The notes below the pieces were generated by a model, which made no database searches, had not been told where the DNA came from, and saw only the letters and a program-made list of their open reading frames with translations. DNA of 64,000 nt, from the NCBI RefSeq assembly GCF_900168295.1, contig NZ_FVZL01000018.1, positions 21,226 to 85,225 of the forward strand. Direction: 5' to 3'. Within the stretch, counting starts at the first letter, position 1, and each line of letters opens with the position of its first letter. The position numbers and the translations under genes were made by a program. Below are positions 41,505-50,313 of this stretch, one piece after another. The DNA is from Arthrobacter sp. P2b (GTDB taxonomy: Bacteria > Actinomycetota > Actinomycetes > Actinomycetales > Micrococcaceae).

Positions 41505-41515
41505 TTGTCCGACAT
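41505..41515. promoter_or_regulatory. GntR/FadR-type operator 2, TTGTC-C-GACAT
   Basis: A second GTC-N-GAC site, 40 bases upstream of the GntR start, 64 bases from operator 1. Two sites flanking divergent promoters suggest repression of the kinase operon plus autoregulation. Confidence 0.6.
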
Positions 41516-41554
41516 ATCCGCTGGGCAAGGGCGCGGGCAGGAATCGGGGGCATC

Positions 41555-42259
41555 ATGGCAAGGAAATCGTTGGTCGGCGTCGTGGCCGACGAGCTGTTGG
41601 ACCGCATCATCGAAGGCGAATTTCCGCCTGGCGCCACAGTTCCCGGGGAGCACGAACTGAGCGCGCGGCACGAGGTAAGCCGGATGACCGTGCGGGAAGC
41701 CATGAAAACCCTGCAGGCGCAGCAGATCCTCAGCGTGGAGCGGGGCCGGGGCACCTTCGTCAATCCCCTGAACCGCTGGACCTCGCTGGAAGCCGTCCTG
41801 CGGGCGGCGTCCGAGGGCAAGAACGAGGCCGAATCTTCCGTCCAGCTCATCGAACTCCGCAGGATGCTGGAGACGGGCGCCTGCGAACTGGCCGCCGGGA
41901 GGATCGCGGAGGCGGACATCGCCTCCCTGTTTTCCTACATTTCCGCCATGAAGGCAGCCCATGCCATCAATGACGTTGCCGCCTTTGTCGAGGCCGACCT
42001 TGCCTTCCACGACGTGATCCTGCGCGCCTCGGGCAACGTGTTTGTGTCCGTGCTGTTCGAGCCGCTGCACCGGGTCCTGGAAAAGCGGCGGGCAGAAACT
42101 TCGGCCGTACCGGAAATCCAGGTCCATGCCATTGGGCATCACGAGAACATCGCGGATGCACTCCAGTCCCGGGATGCAACACGGGCACGGGAGGCCATGG
42201 ATGCGCACATGCAGCAGACCCTGGATGACCTGAAGAACCTGGTGCTGCCCGCCAAATAA
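41555..42259 (+). CDS. GntR/FadR-family regulator of the sugar-acid cluster
   Basis: A 234-residue regulator: winged helix-turn-helix at about 5-72 (LDRIIEGEFPPGATVPGEHEL, then SRMTVREAMKTLQAQ and RGRGTFV), followed by an all-helical FCD ligand domain with the metal/ligand residues in DLAFHDVIL and HAIGHHENI. Such proteins bind hydroxy acids. Divergent from the kinase gene, with two GTC-N-GAC operators between. Start ATG 41555, with only a weak G-rich site upstream. Confidence 0.9.
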   Translation: MARKSLVGVVADELLDRIIEGEFPPGATVPGEHELSARHEVSRMTVREAMKTLQAQQILSVERGRGTFVNPLNRWTSLEAVLRAASEGKNEAESSVQLIELRRMLETGACELAAGRIAEADIASLFSYISAMKAAHAINDVAAFVEADLAFHDVILRASGNVFVSVLFEPLHRVLEKRRAETSAVPEIQVHAIGHHENIADALQSRDATRAREAMDAHMQQTLDDLKNLVLPAK

Positions 42260-42357
42260 CCGGTGGCGGCGCTAACGGGGATTTGGCGCGGAACGGGCTG
42301 TGCGCGTTTAGGATGCCGACAGGTCCGTTTTCAGCGGCCCTGTTACGTCTGCGCCTG

Positions 42358-43124
42358 CTATGGCAGGGTGAGGATTTCGGCTCCGTCAGCGGTGATGGCG
42401 ATGGTGTGCTCGGTGTGTGCCGTCCGGCAGCCCGTGGCACTTCGGAGCGTCCACCCGTCGGGGTCGGTGACGAGTTGGGCGGTATCCACCATGACCCAGG
42501 GCTCCAGGGCGAGCAGCAACCCGGGGCGGAGTTTGTATCCCCGGCCCGGCTGTCCGGTGTTGGGAACATGCGGGTCCTGGTGCATGGTCGATCCGATGCC
42601 GTGACCGCCAAACTGGGTGTTGATCGGGTACCCCGCCTCGCTGAGGACGGAGCCGATGGCATGGGAGATGTCGCCGATGCGGGCGCCGGGCCCGGCTGCG
42701 GCTATTCCTGCACTCAAGGCGCGTTCGGTTGCGCTGATCAGGGCGACGCTCTCCGCCGGCCTTGATTCGCCCACGTGAAGCTGATGGCAGCGTCTGCAGC
42801 AACTCCGGCCTTGGTGACGGCGAGATCGAGGGTCAGCAGGTCGCCGTCGGCAAGCGTGTAGTCGTGCGGCTTCCCGTGCAGCACGGCATCGTTGACGCCC
42901 GTGCAGATGTAGTGGCCGAAGGGTCCGCGTCCGAAGGAGGGCTCGTAGTCCACGTAGCAGGACGGCGCTCCGGCGTCGAGGATCATTGCCTTGGTCCACC
43001 GGTTGATGTCCAGGAGGTTGGTGCCCACCGCACTCCGGCTTTTTAGGGTCTGCAGGATGTTGGCGACCAGCGAGCCCGTCTCCTTGGCCCTGAGCAGTTC
43101 GGCGGGGTTCAGGATCTCGATCAT
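42358..43124 (-). pseudogene. map: Type I methionine aminopeptidase, frameshifted
   Basis: The N-terminal part starts MIEILNPAELLRAKETG (ATG 43124, AAGGAAGG upstream) and runs through DLAVTKAGVAADAAISFT. Near 42770-42776 the family-like sequence moves to another frame, VGESRPAESVALISATERAL, and continues with GGHGIGSTMHQDP, LEPWV and TAHTEHTI, the metal-binding motifs. One base appears to be missing. Without the shift it would be a complete protein of about 255 residues. It may be a decayed second copy, since a functional map is essential and presumably elsewhere, or a sequencing error. It lies downstream of the LacI gene. Confidence 0.8.
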
Positions 43125-43188
43125 GCGGCGGCCTTCCTTACGCAACCAATAGCTGTTCCAACCATACGGATCGGCCGGCCCGGATGCG

Positions 43189-44235
43189 TTACGGCGCCTG
43201 CCGCCCGGGTGGGGCCGTTGTTCCGCGGACCACCAGCTCCGTTGCCACTTCGAGGGCAGAAGGCAGCTGGGCAAGCTGCTGGTCCTGTTGTTCGGCCAGG
43301 ATGCCCACCGCCATGGAGGCCAGTTGCGCCAGCGGCTGGCGGACGGTGGTGAGGGGCGGCGAGGTCAGCGCCGCCTGGGCGATGTCGTCAAAGCCCACAA
43401 TGCTCAGGTCCTGCGGGACCCGCAGCGAGCGTTGCCCCGCCGCATTCATCACGCCCATGGCCTGCAGGTCGCTGCCGGTGAAGATGGCCGTGGGCGGCTC
43501 GGGCAGATCCAGCAGGTCGGCGCCAAGCCGCATGCCGGACTCAATGCTGAAGTCGCCGTCCCGCACCAGTTCGGGCAGCACGGGAAGGCCTGCCTCGTGC
43601 AGGGCTGCCGCGTAGGCCGCATACCGCGCCCGGCCGTGCCCGGGGCTGTGTTTCCGTCCCGTGATGATGCCGATGCGGCGGTGGCCCTGTTCGAGCAGAT
43701 GTCCGACGGCGGTCAGCGCACCGGAGAAGGACGCGGGGCTGACGCTGGGGATGGGCAGGCCCTCGGTACCCTCCGGATCGATCGCCACCGCCGGGATTTT
43801 CAGCGTCCGAAGGGTGGTCACCAGCATGGATCCCTTCCTGGGAGCCAGCAGCAGCACCCCGTCCAGCCGGTTCACCGATGGTTCCCGCAGCTTCCGCCAG
43901 CGCTCGGCCGTGGCGTGCTCCGCCCGGGCATACGCCACCGCGTAGCCCAGGCGGTCCGCCGCGGCTTCCACGCCGGCCATGGTTTCCAGGATCCAGGGCG
44001 AATCGAAGTTGTTGACCACCAGCTGCAGCATTCCCGGCTGGCCCGCCGGAGTGTTGCGCTTGGAGTAGTCGAGTTCCTCCAGCGCCTGCTGCACCTTGGC
44101 GCGGGTAGCCTCGGAGACGTGGGTGCGTCCATTGAGCACCTTGGACACGGTGGGCACGGAGACGCCGGCAGCCGCCGCGACGTCAGCGATCTTGGGACGC
44201 GGGGTGGCGGTCAACGGTGCAGTCCTTGGGGTCAT
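43189..44235 (-). CDS. LacI-family transcriptional regulator
   Basis: A 348-residue repressor: HTH at about 15-40 (KIADVAAAAGVSVPTVSKVLNG), hinge helix (KVQQALEELDY), then a periplasmic-binding-like sensor with GIITGRKHS, FTGSDLQAMGV and SIVGFDDI. The ATG at 44235 overlaps the GH43 stop by four bases, so it is last gene of the DUF6807-GH43-lacI unit, with a likely role as local repressor of pectin side-chain utilisation. Candidate operators are at 46768 and 46919. Confidence 0.92.
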   Translation of the reverse strand: MTPRTAPLTATPRPKIADVAAAAGVSVPTVSKVLNGRTHVSEATRAKVQQALEELDYSKRNTPAGQPGMLQLVVNNFDSPWILETMAGVEAAADRLGYAVAYARAEHATAERWRKLREPSVNRLDGVLLLAPRKGSMLVTTLRTLKIPAVAIDPEGTEGLPIPSVSPASFSGALTAVGHLLEQGHRRIGIITGRKHSPGHGRARYAAYAAALHEAGLPVLPELVRDGDFSIESGMRLGADLLDLPEPPTAIFTGSDLQAMGVMNAAGQRSLRVPQDLSIVGFDDIAQAALTSPPLTTVRQPLAQLASMAVGILAEQQDQQLAQLPSALEVATELVVRGTTAPPGRQAP

Positions 44236-45809
44236 GTGGTTGCGGCGGCGAGTTGCGGGGCTGTGGCCCGGCGCACGGGCGCGGTGTCCACCCGCACGGG
44301 TCCCACGATAACACTGCCGCCTTCCTGCGATCCCAGGGGTGACGTGGCGAAGATGCCGAGCTCGGCACCGATCCACCTCCCTTCCACCACGTCAAAATTC
44401 CAGCCCTGGACTTCCCACGGTTCACCGGGGCCGGTGCGCCAGGCAAAGGTGGACCGGGGTGTGCCGTCCGTGCGGATCTGGAGCTCGATCCTCGAACCCG
44501 GCAGCATAACCCTCCGGCCCGGCGCCTGCTCGTGGGGCCCGTCTCCCCCGGTGCCGCTTCCCAGGACGTATCCCTCGGACGTCCGCACAATTCCCAGCCA
44601 GGCGTATTTTTGGCCCAGTACCACCACGCCGGCACGCGTTCCTAGCGGAACATCCTGCAGCTCAAGGGACGTGGTGAAGGTGGAGGGCGTGCCCGGGAGG
44701 ATCTGCCCGAGCACGTTGGGAAGCTCCCTCAGGTTCACCGGATCGTTGGCTTTTGGCCTGAGCACAAGGTGCCCGCCCCCGCACTGGTGCGCCCAGCCGT
44801 GCTGCGGATTCGCCTGCCAGTGCCACTGCGGCCCCAGCGTCGCCGTCGAAAAATCGTCGCTGGCAGGTGGCGCTGCATCCTTCGGCGAAGTACCCGCCGG
44901 GTAGGGGTGGCTGGAGACGGGGGTGCCCGGTCCGGCGTCGGACGCCCGCGCGCCCATCCATGGCCAGCCGTCGTCATCCCAGCCCATGGGTTGCAGGTGG
45001 ACCACCCTGCCGTAGGGCCCGCGGTCCTGGAAATGCAGGAACCAGTCTTCGCCACGTGGACTGGTTACCCAGGCCCCCTGGTGCGGACCGTTCACCGCGG
45101 TATCCCCCTGCTCCAGGACGCGGCGCCCTTCGTAGGGACCGAACGGGGAGCGGGAGCGGAACACCGACTGCCAGCCGGTGGCCACGCCGCCCGCCGGAGC
45201 GAAAATCCAGTACCAGCCGTCCCGCTTGTAAAACTTCGGCCCCTCCAGCGTGGTGTAGCCGGGCAGGTCCGCGCCGTTGATGACGTGTGTGCCGTGGTCC
45301 AGCAGGCGGCTGGCATCCGGGCTCATGCGGTGGACCGTGAGCCGGTTCTTGGCCCCCACCCTGCTGTGGGCCCAACCGTGGACCAGGTACGCCTGGCCGT
45401 CGTCATCCCAGAGCGGGCACGGGTCGATGAGCCCGCGTCCGGGGTAGAGCAGGTGCGGCTCGGTCCACGGACCTTCCGCCTTTTCGGCGCTCAGGACGAA
45501 GATCCCATGGTCCGGATCGGGATAGAAGATCCAGAAGCGCCCGTCGTGGTAGCGCAGGGAGGGCGCCCACACCCCGCCGCCATGGCGGACCAAGGAGTAA
45601 TGGCTGGCTTGCGGCAGACGGGGAAGGGCGTGCCCGGCGTGCTCCCAGTCAACAAGGTTCCGGGAACGCAGGACGGGCAGTCCTGGCACCCGGTTGAAGC
45701 TGGAGGCGATGAGGTAGTAGACACCCCGGACCTGGACCGCGTCCGGGTCCGGCCAGTCGGCATTGAGGATCGGGTTGGTGTACACGGGGACGGCGTTTCG
45801 GGATGTCAT
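44232..45809 (-). CDS. GH43 glycoside hydrolase with C-terminal beta-sandwich
   Basis: A 525-residue GH43 enzyme, likely beta-xylosidase/alpha-arabinofuranosidase. The five-bladed propeller (about 8-300) has the general base Asp21 in WPDPDAV, the pKa-modulating Asp129 in GLIDPCP and the general acid Glu189 in TTLEGPKF. A second beta-sandwich domain (about 320-515) is as in GH43 xylosidases. No signal peptide, so it acts on imported oligosaccharides. Overlaps DUF6807 and lacI genes by four bases each. A role on arabinan or rhamnogalacturonan side chains is inferred from the locus. Confidence 0.9.
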   Translation of the reverse strand: MTSRNAVPVYTNPILNADWPDPDAVQVRGVYYLIASSFNRVPGLPVLRSRNLVDWEHAGHALPRLPQASHYSLVRHGGGVWAPSLRYHDGRFWIFYPDPDHGIFVLSAEKAEGPWTEPHLLYPGRGLIDPCPLWDDDGQAYLVHGWAHSRVGAKNRLTVHRMSPDASRLLDHGTHVINGADLPGYTTLEGPKFYKRDGWYWIFAPAGGVATGWQSVFRSRSPFGPYEGRRVLEQGDTAVNGPHQGAWVTSPRGEDWFLHFQDRGPYGRVVHLQPMGWDDDGWPWMGARASDAGPGTPVSSHPYPAGTSPKDAAPPASDDFSTATLGPQWHWQANPQHGWAHQCGGGHLVLRPKANDPVNLRELPNVLGQILPGTPSTFTTSLELQDVPLGTRAGVVVLGQKYAWLGIVRTSEGYVLGSGTGGDGPHEQAPGRRVMLPGSRIELQIRTDGTPRSTFAWRTGPGEPWEVQGWNFDVVEGRWIGAELGIFATSPLGSQEGGSVIVGPVRVDTAPVRRATAPQLAAATT

Positions 45810-46690
45810 GGTGTCCTGTCGGGAGGGCTGAGGGCCGGGATTCCGGGATGGTGCTGAAGGAGTTCCACGGCTTGTGTTGGTGTCTCCACCAGCCCGTCGT
45901 GGATGACGGCATGCAGGGACTGGGCCAGTGGGCTGGCGGCGACGGCGACGGCCTTTTCAGACCACGCGACGGCAGGTCCCGCGCCCAGGTAGCCGGCTGT
46001 CCTGACGAACCAGGGACGGAGGCTGCCGCCCTGGGCCAGGACAACACTGACCGGGGCGCCGTCGACGGTGGTGCTGATGGCCAGCCAGGGCGAACGGCTT
46101 CCGTGGGCAGCCGCAGCTCCTTCACCGTTGGCTGACAGCACCAACGGCTGGGAGCGTGGGGCCGGGAAACGCCAGAAGATCCCGCCGTAGCCGGCGCCCG
46201 CCCGTCCTTTAACGGCCGACGACGAGACCTCCAGGCGGCCGACGTTGCCGGCGGGAACCATCACCGACTCCACGGACAGGCTCCAGGTCCCCGGCTGCGG
46301 GTGGCTGAAGCAGCGGATGTTCCGCTGTTCAACGGCCACGTCCACCCCTTGCTCCGAGCGCCACACCACCGTGCCGGCGGCCCCGGTTGGGGAAGCTTCG
46401 GTTGGGGAGTCCGTCCAGCCCGAGGGCACTTGGCGCCCATGATTGGGCAATACGGCCGGGCCGTCCGGCGTGAAGGTGGAGCCGCCCCAAAAATTGGTGC
46501 CGTTGAGGTCGGCGAAGGCGATCGACAGGCCCAGATGGTGAGGATGGTCTTCCGGTGCCACCTCCGTAAGCATGGCCCCGGCCAGGGAACGGACCGGATG
46601 AAGGTATGGCCGGGGTGAGCTGTGCCCGGGAAGGTCCCGGCCGCTATGCCGGCCCACCAGGGTATTGAGATTGGGAGTTCGCTCTGCCAT
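45806..46690 (-). CDS. DUF6807 (PmoA-like) protein
   Basis: A 294-residue cytoplasmic protein of the family labelled DUF6807 or PmoA-like; key motifs are RPYLHPVRSLAG, EDHPHHLGLSIAFADLNG and FWGGSTF. The name refers to annotation history; no methane oxidation is implied. Such genes are common in plant-polysaccharide loci, and the His-rich DHPHHLG suggests a metal or sugar-binding site, function unproven. ATG at 46690 follows AGGAGG with 5-base spacing. First gene of the left-going arm of the divergent pectin locus. Confidence 0.8.
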   Translation of the reverse strand: MAERTPNLNTLVGRHSGRDLPGHSSPRPYLHPVRSLAGAMLTEVAPEDHPHHLGLSIAFADLNGTNFWGGSTFTPDGPAVLPNHGRQVPSGWTDSPTEASPTGAAGTVVWRSEQGVDVAVEQRNIRCFSHPQPGTWSLSVESVMVPAGNVGRLEVSSSAVKGRAGAGYGGIFWRFPAPRSQPLVLSANGEGAAAAHGSRSPWLAISTTVDGAPVSVVLAQGGSLRPWFVRTAGYLGAGPAVAWSEKAVAVAASPLAQSLHAVIHDGLVETPTQAVELLQHHPGIPALSPPDRTP

Positions 46691-46767
46691 CAGGCCTCCT
46701 TCCTGCGAGTTGCTGCGTGGCAATGGAGAACAGCATAAGCACCGCGGAAACAATCAGCAATAGACGT

Positions 46768-46778
46768 AGAAAGTTTCT
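46768..46778. promoter_or_regulatory. Operator candidate 1, AGAAAGTTTCT
   Basis: Perfect 11-base palindrome upstream of the DUF6807 gene. Its core AGAAAGTTTC recurs at 46919-46928 near the divergent ABC transporter gene, consistent with two binding sites for the local LacI protein. Confidence 0.6.
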
Positions 46779-46810
46779 GATTTGTAGTGATGCAGCTTTG
46801 GAAAATTGTG

Positions 46811-46840
46811 TTGACAGTCACAGTCCTTCCTTGCTAGAAA
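46811..46840 (+). promoter_or_regulatory. Promoter of the pectin ABC operon
   Basis: TTGACA (46811-46816), 18-base spacer, TAGAAA (46835-46840): a good vegetative promoter. Transcription would begin near 46847, giving a leader of about 136 bases that contains operator candidate 2. Confidence 0.65.
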
Positions 46841-46918
46841 TCGTTTACTCACCTTTTCCTCTTGCCGAAAACCCGCGCTCCGCAACCGAAACTCAGCGGT
46901 GTCTCGCGAAAGAGAATC

Positions 46919-46928
46919 AGAAAGTTTC
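46919..46928. promoter_or_regulatory. Operator candidate 2, AGAAAGTTTC
   Basis: Same core as 46768-46778, in TCAGAAAGTTTCCG, 54 bases before the binding-protein ATG and downstream of the predicted start of transcription. This position suits roadblock repression. Confidence 0.55.
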
Positions 46929-46982
46929 CGTTCGGATGTACCGATTGCCCATCACCGGGCAGCCACAGAAAGGCGTCATTCA

Positions 46983-48287
46983 ATGAAGAAGACAGCAACC
47001 ACCGGGGTCCCGCGCAGGATCTTCCTGGGCGCGGCCATAACAGCCGCCGGATTGGCCTTGAGCGGCTGCGGCGGTGGGTCGTCCCCGTCGGCAGGCGGGA
47101 ACGTGGAACTGAACTTTGTCTACTGGGGCGACTCCAACCGGGCCAAAATGACCGACGCGGCCATCAAGATCTTTGAAGAGAAGAACCCCGGCATCACCGT
47201 CAAGAGCGAATACCAGGACAGCGGCCCCTACGCGGACAAGCTTGCTACCCGGTTCGCGGGCGGCAACCCGCCGGACGTGCTGAACATGGCGAACCGCAGC
47301 CTGCTTGAGTATGCCCAGCGCGGCACGCTGGCTGACCTAAAGTCCCTGCCTGAGATCGACCTCGCCAACATTCCCGCCACCATCCAGAGCCGTGGTGAGG
47401 TGGACGGCAAGCTGTACGGGCTGGCCACCGGCGTCACCACCATCGGCATGGTGGTCAACAAGACCATCACGGACCAGGCCGGCGTCACCATCCCCGACGA
47501 CAAGACCTGGAGCTGGGAAGATTACGCAAAATTTGCCACCGAGGTGACCCAAAAAACGGGAGGAAAGATCTACGGGGCCGGGTACGACGTCGCCACTGAA
47601 ACCGGACCCATCCTTTTTGCCCGGCAGCGCGGCGAGGACTTCTACACCAAGGACAACAAGCTCGGTGTCAGCGAGGAAACCATCCGTGAGTGGTTCCAGT
47701 ACAGCGTGGACCTGCGGAATGCCGGCGGCTATCCCCCGGCGGGCTTCTTCGAACAAATCGGCGGCTCGCCCGCGCAGTCCTACCTCGCCAAGGGAACGGT
47801 GGCTTCCCAGATCATTCCCATCAACAACTTCAAGGGCTACAACGAGGCGTCCGGCGGAAACCTGGTGCTGCTCCGCATGCCCGGCGAAACCACCGGCGAG
47901 CGCCGCGGCTACTCCGCTGACCCGAGCATGCTGTGGTCCATCGCCGCAAAGTCCAAGCACCCCAAGGAAGCTGCCAAACTGCTGAACTTCCTCATCAATG
48001 ACGCGGATGGAGCGGTGGAGACGCTGACCCAGCGCGGCGTGCCCATCAACCCTGATGTGGCCGATGCCATTAAACCCAAGCTTGGCAAGGACGACACCGC
48101 CTTCGTGGACATGGTGGCCGCCATCCAGGAAGACGAGCTTGCACCGGCCTACGTGTACCCCAAGGGCGCAAGCGTGGTGGCTGACACCCTCAAGCAGCTT
48201 GCCACCGAGGTTGAATTCGGCCGTATCACTCCGGCGGACGCCGCCAAGACCTTCCTCGAGAAGAGCAATGCAGCCATCAACAAGTAA
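46983..48287 (+). CDS. ABC transporter sugar-binding lipoprotein
   Basis: A 434-residue extracellular solute-binding protein (family 1). The signal peptide contains a twin-arginine-like PRRIFLGAA and the lipobox LSGC (lipid-modified Cys29). The mature part has ELNFVYWGDSNRAKMTD, DVLNMANRSLLEYA and SMLWSIAAKSKHPKEAAKLLNFL, typical of oligosaccharide-binding proteins. The upstream extension of the open frame lacks a signal peptide, so ATG 46983 is preferred. First gene of the right-going operon with two permeases and two pectinolytic enzymes; ligand is probably a pectin-derived oligosaccharide. No ATPase gene is present, so a shared MsiK-type ATPase is expected. Confidence 0.92.
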   Translation: MKKTATTGVPRRIFLGAAITAAGLALSGCGGGSSPSAGGNVELNFVYWGDSNRAKMTDAAIKIFEEKNPGITVKSEYQDSGPYADKLATRFAGGNPPDVLNMANRSLLEYAQRGTLADLKSLPEIDLANIPATIQSRGEVDGKLYGLATGVTTIGMVVNKTITDQAGVTIPDDKTWSWEDYAKFATEVTQKTGGKIYGAGYDVATETGPILFARQRGEDFYTKDNKLGVSEETIREWFQYSVDLRNAGGYPPAGFFEQIGGSPAQSYLAKGTVASQIIPINNFKGYNEASGGNLVLLRMPGETTGERRGYSADPSMLWSIAAKSKHPKEAAKLLNFLINDADGAVETLTQRGVPINPDVADAIKPKLGKDDTAFVDMVAAIQEDELAPAYVYPKGASVVADTLKQLATEVEFGRITPADAAKTFLEKSNAAINK

Positions 48288-48342
48288 TCCGGGCCATTCC
48301 GTCCGGACAGCGCACCACCAGAAGCAGATAGGAGCCTGACGC

Positions 48343-49296
48343 ATGTCAGTGCTGACCAAACAAGCCCCCGGCGCGGCCGCCGCCCTGGCTTCCGGAGGAC
48401 CGGGGAAACTTAGAAGGGGAACTGCCCGGCGGAAGAACCAGCGCTCGGGGTACCTGTTCCTGCTGCCCTGGTTCCTGGGCATGCTGTTCACGATCATCCC
48501 GTTCTTCGCGTCCCTCTACCTGGCGTTCACGGACTACAACCTGTTCACCGAGCCGAACTTCGTGGGCCTGGCGAACTTCCAGGCCATGATCGAAGACCCC
48601 CGGCTCTGGCAGTCGCTGAAGGTCACCTTCATCTACACGTTCGTGTCCGTGCCCATCTCGCTGGCCGTTGCCCTGCTGATCGCCCTGGTGCTCAACCGGG
48701 GGCTGCAGGGGCTGGCCATCTACCGTTCCATCTACTACCTGCCTTCACTGCTGGGCGGCAGCGTGGCCATCGTGATGCTCTGGCGCTACATCTTCGGGAA
48801 CGACGGCATCGTCAACGGCTTCCTGGGCCTGTTCGGGATTGCCGGGCCGGCCTGGGTTACCGACCCCGACTTCTCGCTGAGCACCCTTATTGTGCTGAAT
48901 GTCTGGACCTTCGGCTCGCCCATGGTGATCTTCCTGGCAGGCCTGCGGCAGGTCCCCACCATGTACTACGAGGCAGCCTCGATTGACGGTGCGTCCAGGT
49001 GGAGGCAGTTCCGCAGCATCACCATTCCGCTGATCAGCCCCATCATCTTCTTCAACCTGATCATGCAGCTCATCGGGTCCTTCCAGACCTTCACGCAGGG
49101 TTACGTGATGAGCGGCGGAACCGGCGGACCGGCGGATTCCACCCTGTTCTACAACCTGTACCTCTACCAAAAGGGCTTCACCGAATTCGAGATGGGGTAT
49201 GCCTCCGCGATGGCCTGGCTGCTGCTGATGATCATTGCGATTTTCACCGCCATCAACTTCATCGCATCCAAGTTTTGGGTCTTCTACGACAATTAA
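48343..49296 (+). CDS. ABC sugar permease, MalF-type
   Basis: A 317-residue inner-membrane permease with six main TM segments. The cytoplasmic EAA loop YYEAASIDGASRWRQFRSITIPLI binds the ATPase. A basic N-terminal stretch (RRGTARRKNQRSGY) precedes TM1. ATG 48343 follows AGGAGCCTGACGC. It pairs with the permease that begins 10 bases downstream. Confidence 0.93.
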   Translation: MSVLTKQAPGAAAALASGGPGKLRRGTARRKNQRSGYLFLLPWFLGMLFTIIPFFASLYLAFTDYNLFTEPNFVGLANFQAMIEDPRLWQSLKVTFIYTFVSVPISLAVALLIALVLNRGLQGLAIYRSIYYLPSLLGGSVAIVMLWRYIFGNDGIVNGFLGLFGIAGPAWVTDPDFSLSTLIVLNVWTFGSPMVIFLAGLRQVPTMYYEAASIDGASRWRQFRSITIPLISPIIFFNLIMQLIGSFQTFTQGYVMSGGTGGPADSTLFYNLYLYQKGFTEFEMGYASAMAWLLLMIIAIFTAINFIASKFWVFYDN

Positions 49297-49305
49297 GGCA
49301 ACCCC

Positions 49306-50211
49306 ATGGCACTCCTCGAACTACCCACGAAGCGCAAACAAGACAAGCCCGCCAAGCCGAAGGACCCGGAAGACGCCCTGGCGGGGACACCCACCACCCG
49401 CTTTTCCCGCCACCTGATCCTGTGCCTGGTGGGCCTGGTGATGCTGTACCCGTTGCTCTGGCTGGTTTCCAGCTCCTTCAAACCGAGCAATGACATCTTC
49501 CGGCAGCTGGGGCTGTGGCCGGAAAACTGGGACTTCAGCAACTACGAACAGGGCTGGACGGCACTGAACCAGCCGTTCCACGTGTACCTGATCAACTCGA
49601 TGATCGTGGTGGTGTTCTCGATCGTGGGCAACATCTTCTCCTGTGCCCTGGCCGCCTATGCGTTCGCACGCATGGAGTTCACGGGCCGGAAGCTTTTCTT
49701 CGCACTGATGCTGGGCACCCTGATGCTGCCCGGCCACGTGCTCCTGGTCCCGCAGTACATCATCTTCTCCCAACTCGGCTGGCTGGACACCTACCTGCCC
49801 CTGATCGTGCCGAACTTCATGGCCACCAACGCGTTCTTCATCTTCCTGATGGTCCAGTTCATGAAGGCCTTGCCGAAAGAGCTGGACGACGCCGCGCAGA
49901 TCGACGGATGCGGGCCCTTCCGCACGTTCCTCCGGGTCATTTTGCCGCTGTGCGTTCCCGCCATGGCCACCACCGCCATCTTCACGTTCATCTCGACCTG
50001 GAACGAGTTCTTCGGTCCGCTGCTCTATATCCAGAACCAGGACCTCTACACCGTTCCCCTGGCGCTGCGCGCCTTCATGGACTCGGAAGGCCAAAGTATG
50101 TGGGGTCCCATGTTCGCCATGTCGGTGGTATCCATCGCCCCGATCATTGGATTCTTCATCGCGGGCCAGAAATACCTCATCAACGGCATCGCCACCACGG
50201 GTTTGAAATAG
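49306..50211 (+). CDS. ABC sugar permease, MalG-type
   Basis: A 301-residue permease with six TM segments; EAA loop ELDDAAQIDGCGPFRTFLRVILPL. Completes the importer with the lipoprotein and MalF-type permease. The C-terminal FFIAGQKYLINGIATTGLK is typical of this subfamily. ATG 49306 with TAAGGCAACCCC upstream. The gap to the next gene is 102 bases. Confidence 0.93.
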   Translation: MALLELPTKRKQDKPAKPKDPEDALAGTPTTRFSRHLILCLVGLVMLYPLLWLVSSSFKPSNDIFRQLGLWPENWDFSNYEQGWTALNQPFHVYLINSMIVVVFSIVGNIFSCALAAYAFARMEFTGRKLFFALMLGTLMLPGHVLLVPQYIIFSQLGWLDTYLPLIVPNFMATNAFFIFLMVQFMKALPKELDDAAQIDGCGPFRTFLRVILPLCVPAMATTAIFTFISTWNEFFGPLLYIQNQDLYTVPLALRAFMDSEGQSMWGPMFAMSVVSIAPIIGFFIAGQKYLINGIATTGLK

Positions 50212-50313
50212 CCCGGGGCTGACGCAAGCCCCTTTCCCTTCCGCGCGCATCACTGAACACCCTATTGAACCCTGGGCTGGAGGCTGCCCGGGAACAAAAC
50301 AAAGGAGTTTTGC

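Noticed and set aside
43288..44904. 538-codon plus-strand open frame opposite lacI/GH43
   Set aside because: Antisense shadow crossing two firmly assigned genes.
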